Assembly (NCBI RefSeq): GCF_003628145.1
Contig: NZ_RBZV01000006.1
Coordinates: 1 to 64,000, forward strand
From: Trinickia fusca
Lineage (GTDB): Bacteria > Pseudomonadota > Gammaproteobacteria > Burkholderiales > Burkholderiaceae
Length of the DNA: 64,000 bases
Direction of reading: 5' to 3'
Shown here: piece after piece, positions 36,490 through 44,099 of the stretch
Layout: every line of letters starts with the position of its first letter
How positions within the stretch are numbered: the first letter of the stretch is position 1
Notes under the pieces: model-generated
Seen by the model: only the letters and a program-made list of their open reading frames with translations
The model's database searches: none
What the model was told of the DNA's origin: nothing
Position numbers and translations under genes: made by a program

Positions 36490-37107
36490 ATGCCGAACAA
36501 AAGAACAGTCGTGAGAACGAACTCGACGCCGAACTCGATCAAAGAAGTACCGTTGAAAGCCCTGACGTTTCAAGAGTTGTGGGATGCGTACCCATCGGGC
36601 AACCCATACGATAATTCCGCGTACACGGATCAGTGCGCGATCCGTATGAGCGTGACATTCCACCGGGCCGGAATCGAGATGAAGTCGTTCTCACAAAAGC
36701 TGGTTAAGCCACTGTCGAGTCAACCGACCATAGGTCGTATCTTGCTTGATGGCAAAGCGACTGCTACGCGGGCCGACGAATTGGGTGAGTGGTTGCAACT
36801 GCGCCCGATTGCAGGTCTTCCACCGGCAGAAGACATTACAGGACCGGATTGGGAATCGAAAGTCAAGGGCCGTACCGGTATCATTCAGTTTTCACGGTAC
36901 TGGACCCGAGAAGGTGAAAGTGCCGCCAATGCAAGCGGAGGCCACATCGACCTATGGAATGGCAAGCGGCTGACGATCAGTAGTGCGCCCGATTCAGTCG
37001 CGACGATCAGCCGCGTTTTGGGCTTCCAGTCGTTTGCGCCTGGAACCAGCTTCGGTTGGTCCGATCTCCGCAATTCCAAACAGATTCTCTTCTGGGAGGT
37101 TCGATGA
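36490..37107 (+). CDS. tae4: Tae4-family T6SS peptidoglycan amidase effector
   Basis: 205 aa NlpC/P60-like amidase: QCAIRM with catalytic Cys49, RADELGEWL, GIIQFSRYW, and GHIDLWNG with catalytic His152 and the third residue Asp154. These blocks are the Tae4 signature. It cuts the D-Glu to meso-DAP bond of peptidoglycan in target periplasm. It overlaps the next gene by 4 nt (ATGA). Slightly longer than classical Tae4 because of an N-terminal basic extension. Confidence 0.85.
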   Translation: MPNKRTVVRTNSTPNSIKEVPLKALTFQELWDAYPSGNPYDNSAYTDQCAIRMSVTFHRAGIEMKSFSQKLVKPLSSQPTIGRILLDGKATATRADELGEWLQLRPIAGLPPAEDITGPDWESKVKGRTGIIQFSRYWTREGESAANASGGHIDLWNGKRLTISSAPDSVATISRVLGFQSFAPGTSFGWSDLRNSKQILFWEVR

Positions 37108-37445
37108 TCCGGCGCGTCGCATGGTCGTTGGGCTTCGGGGTGATTGGGTGCGTCAGTCTTATCGCCTGGGCGGCCATTGACACGCACTTGTGCGGCGTCT
37201 TTGCGAAGCTGTGTACGCCGCGAACTGGCGAATGTGGCGGTGGGCTGGATGCTTGTCCAGCCACCGCGCATACTGTGGCAGATCTGGTCATTTATTTGCT
37301 GCTACCGCCCATCGTATTCTGCGTCCTTGGATATGCCATCAGCAAGGGCCGACCAAAGGCGTCTACCGTTGCCCGATATATCCTAATCGCAGTGAGTTTG
37401 CATTGGTTCCTTGCGTTTCTTGGCGTACGACTTTTTCATGTGTAG
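37104..37445 (+). CDS. small membrane protein, putative Tae4 immunity
   Basis: 113 aa with three probable TM helices (SLGFGVIGCVSLIAWAAI; ADLVIYLLLPPIVFCVLGYAI; YILIAVSLHWFLAFLGV). A Cys-containing loop between the first two is probably periplasmic. The ATG at 37104 shares ATGA with the tae4 stop. Known Tai4 immunity proteins are soluble and periplasmic, so a membrane-embedded protein in this position is unusual. The immunity role is inferred from coupling only. Confidence 0.6.
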   Translation: MIRRVAWSLGFGVIGCVSLIAWAAIDTHLCGVFAKLCTPRTGECGGGLDACPATAHTVADLVIYLLLPPIVFCVLGYAISKGRPKASTVARYILIAVSLHWFLAFLGVRLFHV

Positions 37446-37550
37446 CCGCTCGACGATGACGGCGATCATTTACGGCTACTGGCCGCAAGAAGACGACGCT
37501 AGCGCGAACTTGACGGGCTCCAGGAAGGGGTAAAGCGCAAGCGCCATCCC

Positions 37551-38984
37551 TCATTTGTCGAGCCCGCTTTTCATGATCGCCTCCATGATCGGCCCACGCT
37601 TGCTCGTGTTGCTTTGCTTGATCTGCGCCATCGCCTCCTTGCCGAGCTCATTGGAAATGAGGTCTTGCTGTTTTTCGCCGATCTTCCCGATCTCCTCAGC
37701 CGTATGTACCGCGCCGGCAACCTTCCACACCGTGGACGCTGTCTTCAGCGCGATCTTCGCGGCAGGGTGGGGAATGGCTGCGGCCGCGCCGTCGAGAGCG
37801 GCGCCCACGCCCGCGCCAACGGAAAGGCTCGTGATCGCCGTGTCCTTCATCTGCTCGCCCAGGCCGGCAACGGTGTCCTGCAATTCCTTTGCTTTATCGT
37901 CCGAAACCGTCATGATCGCGGCCGTGCCTTTGGCCGCTTTCGTCAAGCCTTCGAGCGAAAATGACGCGTTGTTGATGGCATCGGTGGCCGCCGCCTTGGC
38001 GAGCTTTCCCTTGTCGAGCTCACCCACGTCGCCGGTCGCCGAGAATTCGGCCAGTGTCGTTGCCGTGTCTAACCCTTTCTGGATGGATTGCATACCGGGA
38101 ACTTGGCCCTGGGCGACGTGCTGGATCGCTTCGCCTCGCCCGGTGAAGCTGCCGGCCGCCACAGCCAGCGGATCGAACGCGTCCGTCTTCGCCTTCACCT
38201 TCTGGCGCATTTCCTCGGCTCGACGGTCTCCATAAGATGGTGCCGTAACGGGACGCGGCAGCGGCAGGGTGGTGGGCGGGGGCGTCTGCTGCTGGCGATG
38301 CTTGTTGAGTTCATATCCCATGGCGGCGGCGGCCGCGGCGCCCTTGATCGCCGCCCGAAACATGAGCCCGCCTTCGCGTACGGGAACCGTTCGCCCTTCG
38401 GCGCTCACGTCGACGTTGCCCGCATAGCTGGTCACGGCCCGCGCACCGCCTTGGCTGCCGCCCAGCGCCGACGTGAATCGCCCTGCGAGGCTGGGCCGGC
38501 TGTCGCAGCTCACCAGCGCGCATTCGACGCCGCGCACATCCGGACCGAGCTGCTTCTCGATGGCACGCTGGTTGGCTGCCAACTGTGAAGCCGTCGCGCC
38601 GCCGAGCGTCGGTTCGCCGTTTGCGGTATCGCCGTGGCCGACGTATTGAACCGTCGCCGTGACGGCGCCCGGCTTGAGGGCACCGAGCGCCACTTGCAAC
38701 CGGCCATGCCCATCCGATTTCGCGAGGGCCGCATTGTCGGGATACTTCCCGTACAAATGTCGGGCCGCCCTTGCAGTCGTCTCGTCGTCTCCGTACTGCA
38801 CGATCGCACGCGCCGCGTGGTGATCCTGTTCTGGCTTGAGTGCGCTTGCCGCGTAGCGGTATTGGCCCATCGCGACGAGCCCCTGCGCGCGGTCGGCGCT
38901 AGGCGAGGCTTGCTCGGACTGGGAGTGGGCGGCAGGTGCCGGTGCATGTTTCGCAGCGGGTGCCGCATGCTTCGCTTTCGACAT
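37551..38984 (-). CDS. eCIS cargo candidate with C80 (MARTX/TcdA-type) cysteine peptidase domain
   Basis: 477 aa. The N-terminal Ala/Pro-rich leader carries GLVAMGQYRYA at residues 35-45, shared with the next cargo gene. Residues about 58-185 look like the inositol-phosphate-activated C80 peptidase: IVQYGDDETTARAARHL, then QYVGHG with catalytic His117 and ALVSCDS with catalytic Cys160. The remainder is a hydrophobic Ala-rich region (MFRAAIKGAAAAAAMGY) and a helical tail with GLG/GAGVGAAL segments that could insert in membranes. Strong AAAGGAGG ribosome site. Last gene of the contractile-system operon. C80 domains in MARTX and clostridial toxins release effectors in host cytosol. Cargo status is an inference. 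Confidence 0.7.
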   Translation of the reverse strand: MSKAKHAAPAAKHAPAPAAHSQSEQASPSADRAQGLVAMGQYRYAASALKPEQDHHAARAIVQYGDDETTARAARHLYGKYPDNAALAKSDGHGRLQVALGALKPGAVTATVQYVGHGDTANGEPTLGGATASQLAANQRAIEKQLGPDVRGVECALVSCDSRPSLAGRFTSALGGSQGGARAVTSYAGNVDVSAEGRTVPVREGGLMFRAAIKGAAAAAAMGYELNKHRQQQTPPPTTLPLPRPVTAPSYGDRRAEEMRQKVKAKTDAFDPLAVAAGSFTGRGEAIQHVAQGQVPGMQSIQKGLDTATTLAEFSATGDVGELDKGKLAKAAATDAINNASFSLEGLTKAAKGTAAIMTVSDDKAKELQDTVAGLGEQMKDTAITSLSVGAGVGAALDGAAAAIPHPAAKIALKTASTVWKVAGAVHTAEEIGKIGEKQQDLISNELGKEAMAQIKQSNTSKRGPIMEAIMKSGLDK

Positions 38985-39044
38985 GACTGCGTTCCTCCTT
39001 TGCGCGCTCGACGATTCGATCGTCGTTCCGGCCAGAACCCTCGT

Positions 39045-39791
39045 TCATGGATGGTAGGGCTCGACGATCGACAATGGAATGGGCGTCAGGAACGACACCT
39101 CGGCATCGCGCAACGGGCCATGATTCAACGCGACGATAGTCGATGCTTCCAGCATCGGCGCGTCAAGCAGCAGCGAGGGCTTGAGATTGCTGGTTCTCCC
39201 GTTCGGCAACGGGACGAGTTGGCGGTTCTGGATCTCGAACTCGTAGAATCGCGCGCTGATCTTGTACAACGGCGCGCCGCTGCTTTGGCCACCCGCTTCG
39301 GTATTGATCGCCGTGGAAACCCATACAGTCGATTTGTCCTTCGTGTATTTGATGTACGTCGACAAGTCCGCGAGCTTCGGATTGGGCCACTCGCCGACTT
39401 TATCGGAGACATGCCTAGGTAAGCCGCTCGTGTCCTTGCTGCCGAGGAAGACGTTCGCCAGTTGCTGCGCCCCGGATACGCCTATCGGCGTCCACGCCGT
39501 GAACCCCTCAGGGAAGCCCGTTTGCATCTGTTCATAGGTGCGGGTATCGGCCCGGTACAACGTGTAATCGCGCGCCTGCGGCGGTTCGCTTGCAGCGGAT
39601 GGCTCGCGCGCGCTCGGCATCCCGCTACTCGGTGTGTGGCGCGGTGGTACGCCCCCTGCGTAGCGGTACTTGCCCATCTCGACGAGGCCGGGCCCGCTCG
39701 CGGCGGTCGGCGTCGTTTGCACGGGCGGCGCCTGCGATGTGCTCGCCGGCTGCTTGACGGGCGCGGGACGCTGAGTCTCTTTTTTAAACAT
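39045..39791 (-). CDS. eCIS cargo candidate: cholera/pertussis-toxin-like ADP-ribosyltransferase
   Basis: 248 aa. The N-terminal leader carries GLVEMGKYRYA at residues 35-45. From residue 76 the three ART blocks appear in order. First is YTLYRADTRT with Arg80 (cholera toxin has LYRADSR), followed by GFTAW as in pertussis toxin S1. Second is VWVSTAIN (Ser159, the STS motif as STA). Third is RDAEVSFLTPIP with Glu231 (cholera toxin EQEVSALGGIP); the residue two before the catalytic Glu is Asp. So it should use NAD to ADP-ribosylate a host protein. No signal peptide and no B-subunit gene, so delivery by the contractile system is the likely route. Confidence 0.75.
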   Translation of the reverse strand: MFKKETQRPAPVKQPASTSQAPPVQTTPTAASGPGLVEMGKYRYAGGVPPRHTPSSGMPSAREPSAASEPPQARDYTLYRADTRTYEQMQTGFPEGFTAWTPIGVSGAQQLANVFLGSKDTSGLPRHVSDKVGEWPNPKLADLSTYIKYTKDKSTVWVSTAINTEAGGQSSGAPLYKISARFYEFEIQNRQLVPLPNGRTSNLKPSLLLDAPMLEASTIVALNHGPLRDAEVSFLTPIPLSIVEPYHP

Positions 39792-39815
39792 GCCGATTTC
39801 CCTGTCGCACGGGGT

Positions 39816-42077
39816 TCAAGCCTCGTCGTCCCAACTGAAATCGGCCGCGCTGAACACCTTGCCGAGCTTCAGATACTCGCGCTCGACGGCTTGCAGCACG
39901 TGGCGCCAGGACACCGGCTGCGCCTCGGCCGCCGCGAGGAACGCAGCACCGATCGCGACGTTGTTGATGTTGCCGCCCGCGAGCGGCGCCTTCTCCGCGA
40001 GCAACTCGAAGTCGAGATCGCCGGCGAGCGGCGTCGCGGCGGGAAACGCGTTGCGCCAGAGCTGCAGGCGCTGTTTCCGGTTCGGGAACGGGTATTCGAT
40101 CATGAACTTGAAGCGTCGCAGGAACGCCTTGTCCATGTTCTGCAACAGGTTCGTCGACAGAACGACGATCCCCGGATAGGTTTCGATCCGTTGCAGCAGA
40201 AAGCCCGTTTGCAGGTTCGCGTAGCGGTCATGCGCGTCCTTGGTGTCCGTGCGCTTGGAAAAGAGGCTCTCCGCCTCGTCGAAAAACAGCACGACGTTCA
40301 TCGCCTCGGCCTGATCGAACAGTTGCGCAAGCTGCTTCTCGGTGTCGCCGATGTACTTGCTGACGATGCTCGCGAGATCGACGCGGTAGAGGCTCAAGTT
40401 CAATTCGTTCGCGATGATCGAGGCGGCCATCGTTTTGCCGGTGCCCGAGGGACCGTGAAATAGCACGCAAAGGTTGCGGCTCGTTTGATGGCGGCTGTCG
40501 AACCCCCATGTTTCGACGACTTGATGCCGGTTTTGCGCGTATTGCAGCACTTCGAGCAGCGCTTGGCGGGTCGTGGCCGGCAGCACGATGTCGCTGAACC
40601 GGTACGGGGTCTTCACTTCCTGCGCGACGCTCAACTGTTCCTTGAGGCTTTGCTCGCGACACGCGTCGAACAGGCGCTCGTCCGCGCTCTGCTCGTCGGG
40701 ATTGACCAAGCCGCGGCTCGCGGCCTCCTTCACCGCCATCAGGATCTGCTCCTCGGTGAAGAGGTATTGGTTCACGAGTGACGTGAGCGTCGCCTCGACG
40801 GGGCTGAAGCCGAACGCTGGCAAATGCCGTTCCCAGATGCGGCGTCGCAATGCCGTGTCGGGCGCCGCGCTCTTGATGAGCACGGGAATCGCGCGGTGGC
40901 CGCGGTATCGATGGGCGAGATCGGCCAGCCGGCGCGCCGGGCCATTCACCACGACGAAGTAACGCTGGCTATCGAGCAGCGTATGGCATACGTCGTCGAG
41001 CAGATCGTCGGCGCTGTCCTGTGCGCTGAGCCATGGGCAGTCGATCAGCACGAGCACTCGATTGCAGAGCAGGGCGTCGCGGCACAGGCGCGTGAGGCCT
41101 GCGATCAGCGTCGCGCGGTTGCGCTGACCGTCCGCCCAGGCCTGCCTGATCGCCTTGGCCGGGAGCCGCACGCAACGCATGCCGATGGTCCCGAAGAGGG
41201 CGGCGGCCAGGCTTTCCTGCAAGCCTGGATCAGGCCCTTGCAGGTGCAGCAGATAGCTCGTCGGTTCGGCTTCGTTTCCGGCCACCCGCACGATGAAATG
41301 CGAAAGCTGCTGTTTCACCGTGTCTTGAACGAGATGTTCGTCGAGCTCGAGCGCGGCGTCGACTTCCTCGAGCGGTTGTTCGAGATGCAATTGCGGCGCG
41401 GCGCGCGCGAGCAGATACGCGGCGATGGCCGGTTGGAGCCGGTAGCCGCCGTCAGCGGACACGACCCGGCTGCCGGGTGCGAGTTCGATGAGATCCCAAT
41501 GGCGCAAGGCGGCGTCGCTCATCAACCGCTGCCGGACGTCGGCGCGCGTCGCCGGCGCGTCGCCAAGGAGCAACGCCGCGCTGGCGAGCGGGATGAAGGT
41601 GTCACCGGTGGCCATGCCCGCGTGGCTCCCGCTATCGGCCGGCATCCGGGCGATCGCCTCATAGCGTGGGTCGAGCTCCGGCAGCAGCGCACAGAGCAAC
41701 AGCGCTTCCTCGAGCGCGTCGAGCTGGAAGAGGAGCGTCAAATGCACCCACGGCAAGAACACTTGCGCGCGCACGCTCGCGTTGCTGCGCGCCGCGTGGC
41801 GCTCCCATTGGTGCAGCAACGTCTCGTCGAGGCGCTCTACCTGCCGCTGCCGGAGCGCGGGAGCACGCGTCGAGCGGTCAGGCTCACGATGGAGCGTTGC
41901 GAGCCGGTCCGCCGAATCGGTCAAAACGTCTACCGACGCGAACGGGGCACAAGACTGCGCGGCAGGGGACCGCAGCAGCAAGGCGCGCTCGATCAGGGTG
42001 TCGCCGATCTCGCGCAGCGCTTGGAGCAGGTCCTCATTGTCGCGATAGGGCGAGGCGTCAACGGTGTCCATCGGCAT
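39816..42077 (-). CDS. eCIS AAA+ ATPase (Afp15/CDC48-like)
   Basis: 753 aa with a degenerate first ATPase domain (LIDCPWLSAQD region) and an intact C-terminal AAA+ module: Walker A HGPSGTGKT (about residue 540), Walker B VVLFFDEAE (about 598), sensor VVLSTNLLQNMDKAFLRRF. It is a hallmark of extracellular contractile injection systems, distinct from the ClpV of T6SS. Thought to help assemble or load the particle. Overlaps the upstream hydroxylase gene by 20 nt. Confidence 0.9.
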   Translation of the reverse strand: MPMDTVDASPYRDNEDLLQALREIGDTLIERALLLRSPAAQSCAPFASVDVLTDSADRLATLHREPDRSTRAPALRQRQVERLDETLLHQWERHAARSNASVRAQVFLPWVHLTLLFQLDALEEALLLCALLPELDPRYEAIARMPADSGSHAGMATGDTFIPLASAALLLGDAPATRADVRQRLMSDAALRHWDLIELAPGSRVVSADGGYRLQPAIAAYLLARAAPQLHLEQPLEEVDAALELDEHLVQDTVKQQLSHFIVRVAGNEAEPTSYLLHLQGPDPGLQESLAAALFGTIGMRCVRLPAKAIRQAWADGQRNRATLIAGLTRLCRDALLCNRVLVLIDCPWLSAQDSADDLLDDVCHTLLDSQRYFVVVNGPARRLADLAHRYRGHRAIPVLIKSAAPDTALRRRIWERHLPAFGFSPVEATLTSLVNQYLFTEEQILMAVKEAASRGLVNPDEQSADERLFDACREQSLKEQLSVAQEVKTPYRFSDIVLPATTRQALLEVLQYAQNRHQVVETWGFDSRHQTSRNLCVLFHGPSGTGKTMAASIIANELNLSLYRVDLASIVSKYIGDTEKQLAQLFDQAEAMNVVLFFDEAESLFSKRTDTKDAHDRYANLQTGFLLQRIETYPGIVVLSTNLLQNMDKAFLRRFKFMIEYPFPNRKQRLQLWRNAFPAATPLAGDLDFELLAEKAPLAGGNINNVAIGAAFLAAAEAQPVSWRHVLQAVEREYLKLGKVFSAADFSWDDEA

Positions 42078-42573
42078 CGGCGGTCAACCCTCGCGGTTTG
42101 GTGAAATCGACGAGCAGCACGATGCGCTCGGCGGTGCTGCGGTTCCACGCTTCGTGCTCGACCGTATCGTCGAAGATCAGGCAGTGGCCGGGCGTCCAGC
42201 GACGGACCTCGCCGCCGACGCGCAAGCCGCAGTCGCCGTGCGACCGCAACGTCAGATGGAGCCGCAGCACGTCGTGGCTATAGCCGACGTGCGGCCGAAT
42301 CTCGGTGCCTGGTGCTAGCCGCGAGAAACCCGCGGTGCGCAACCCGGGAATCTCCTTGACGAGCGCCGCCGTGTGCGGGCAGAAGAGGCAATTTCCGAGG
42401 AGTGGCTTCTCCATCACATAGAGGCCGTACACGTCCCAGCCCTGGTTATACAGGCGCGTCTCCGGCCAGGCAGCGAATTCGCTCGAGGGCAACGCCGCGC
42501 ACTCGGCGAGTACGGTCGGCCAATGGGCGGTGAGGCGCTCGGTAAACGCGAATGTCGATGGCGCGAAGAACAT
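42058..42573 (-). CDS. aspartyl/asparaginyl beta-hydroxylase-like 2OG-Fe(II) oxygenase
   Basis: 171 aa cupin-type oxygenase with RPHVGYSHDVLRLHLTL (first iron His, then the oxoglutarate-side Arg), IFDDTVEHEAWN (second His) and RIVLLVDF (oxoglutarate-binding Arg). These are the AspH signatures. GGGAGGAG ribosome site. It lies inside the contractile-system operon, so a tail protein, fibre or cargo is a plausible substrate. Confidence 0.8.
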   Translation of the reverse strand: MFFAPSTFAFTERLTAHWPTVLAECAALPSSEFAAWPETRLYNQGWDVYGLYVMEKPLLGNCLFCPHTAALVKEIPGLRTAGFSRLAPGTEIRPHVGYSHDVLRLHLTLRSHGDCGLRVGGEVRRWTPGHCLIFDDTVEHEAWNRSTAERIVLLVDFTKPRGLTADADGHR

Positions 42574-42595
42574 GGCTCCTCCCGTTGGCTTGCAG

Positions 42596-43384
42596 TCACC
42601 AGAAGAGCCGCCAAGCCTGGTTCAGCCAGACGGCATGCCCTTGCAGCGTGATCCGATATTCGCCGTGCGCGACCGGAAGACCTCGCGCCTGGTGGAAGCG
42701 GTCGCCGGCGTGCAAGAACAGCGTGCCGGGGCGATAGGCAATGTGGCGCGCGGGGGCGACTTGCAGGCGTTGCTGTTGGCACGCGCTGTCCAGATGCGCG
42801 ACGTCGTCGCAACGCAAGGACCAGAGCCTCAATCCGGCTCCCGCGCGTGGCAAACCCAACGGCAGCGTGAACGAGAAGGTGGCATGCCCATTGCCGGAAG
42901 GACCGGGTGCGAGGCCCAGCGCTCGATGCGCGGTATCCACATGGATCGGATTGCCCGGAAAGCCGGCGCCGTCGCGACGCATGAACCAGACGTCGTGCAT
43001 CACGTCATGCTCGGGTCGCGCCGCGAAATCGGGGTGTCCACCGAAGATGTGAAAACCGGGCAGCGCGGCGTCGGCCAGAAAGGTCACCGGCGCCCGCAGG
43101 CATTCGCCGAGCGCGGTGAGCAACGCTTCATAGACGCAGGCGAAGGCATCGATCAGGAACGGATTGTATTGCCGTGCCAGGCGCTCGTAAGGCCGCGCCG
43201 GATTGGCCGTGATGTCGTAGTAATTGGTCGCGCCCAGTGTATGGAACGGCAAGCTCGCGTGTCGCGCCAGCCAGAACGCTTCGAGATCGAGCACGCGTTC
43301 GACGAGCGCTTCGCTCTCTCCACAGGTGAAGAGCGGCAATTCGAATTCGAAGTCGTCGGGAGCTGTTTCGCAGGCTGCATTCAT
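42596..43384 (-). CDS. 2OG-Fe(II) oxygenase-like protein, 262 aa
   Basis: Double-stranded beta-helix pattern: GFHIFGGHPDFA, then HVDTAHR (His-x-Asp of the iron triad), FSFTLPL, RPGTLFLHAGDRFHQ (distal His) and YRITLQGHAVW (oxoglutarate Arg). It shares this order and wording with the next upstream gene, so the two are paralogues. GGGAGG ribosome site. Function unknown; operon position suggests modification of particle proteins. Confidence 0.65.
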   Translation of the reverse strand: MNAACETAPDDFEFELPLFTCGESEALVERVLDLEAFWLARHASLPFHTLGATNYYDITANPARPYERLARQYNPFLIDAFACVYEALLTALGECLRAPVTFLADAALPGFHIFGGHPDFAARPEHDVMHDVWFMRRDGAGFPGNPIHVDTAHRALGLAPGPSGNGHATFSFTLPLGLPRAGAGLRLWSLRCDDVAHLDSACQQQRLQVAPARHIAYRPGTLFLHAGDRFHQARGLPVAHGEYRITLQGHAVWLNQAWRLFW

Positions 43385-43405
43385 CGTCGTCGCGCCTCCC
43401 TGACG

Positions 43406-44083
43406 CTACCAGTACAACAGAAGCCGTTGCCCCGGCAGGCGAATACCGTGGCCTTGCAGCGTGATCCGCTCAAGGTCGCCATCGCAATCGAGCACGGCCT
43501 GATGTCGCATCAGGCCGCTATGAACGACGAGCCGGCCGCTGCGGTAGGGAATGAAGTCGGGCCCGGCTGCATCGTCGGTCCAAAGGTTCAAGCCGCTGCC
43601 GGACGGCGTGCTCAACGGCAGCGTGAAGCTGAAGAGGTCGTCGTCCGCGGTTGTCCGCCCCGGAAAGACGTCGCGATACTGCAAATCGCGATGGACCTTC
43701 GCCACGTTCATCGCGAACGCCGGATGCGGCAAATAAATATGAAAACCGGGGCGCGCGCCAGCATCGGTCAACTCCGCGGGCAGGCTGAAGTGTGCGGAGA
43801 GAGCAGCCGCCACGACTTGCAAGAGCGGCGCGAATTGCCAGTCGAGCAGGGCGTTGCTCGAGCGGCGCAGCGCGCAATCGTCATAGATACGGCCTTTCGC
43901 CGTCGCCACACAGTCGAGATAGGCGGCGAGCCCGAGCGTGAAGAACGGCGCGAGCGCGTGACGCTGCCGCCAGTGGCGCCGCATCAGCAAGACGCGCAGC
44001 ACCCAGTCCTCACAGCCCGCCTCATCGAGCAAATCGAACGTCGCGAGTTGTGTCGAACGGGCGGGCAGAGGGAGAGCGTTCAT
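43406..44083 (-). CDS. 2OG-Fe(II) oxygenase-like protein, 225 aa
   Basis: Paralogue of the downstream gene: PGFHIYLPHPAFA, KVHRDLQ (His-x-Asp), FSFTLPLSTPSGSGLNLW, VVHSGLMRHQA (distal His), ERITLQGHGI (Arg). N-terminal domain with AxFFTLGLAAYLD. Starts 16 nt after the fibre gene. An in-frame alternative start lies further upstream inside the fibre gene. Confidence 0.65.
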   Translation of the reverse strand: MNALPLPARSTQLATFDLLDEAGCEDWVLRVLLMRRHWRQRHALAPFFTLGLAAYLDCVATAKGRIYDDCALRRSSNALLDWQFAPLLQVVAAALSAHFSLPAELTDAGARPGFHIYLPHPAFAMNVAKVHRDLQYRDVFPGRTTADDDLFSFTLPLSTPSGSGLNLWTDDAAGPDFIPYRSGRLVVHSGLMRHQAVLDCDGDLERITLQGHGIRLPGQRLLLYW

Positions 44084-44099
44084 GACGGCGGCCCCGGTT

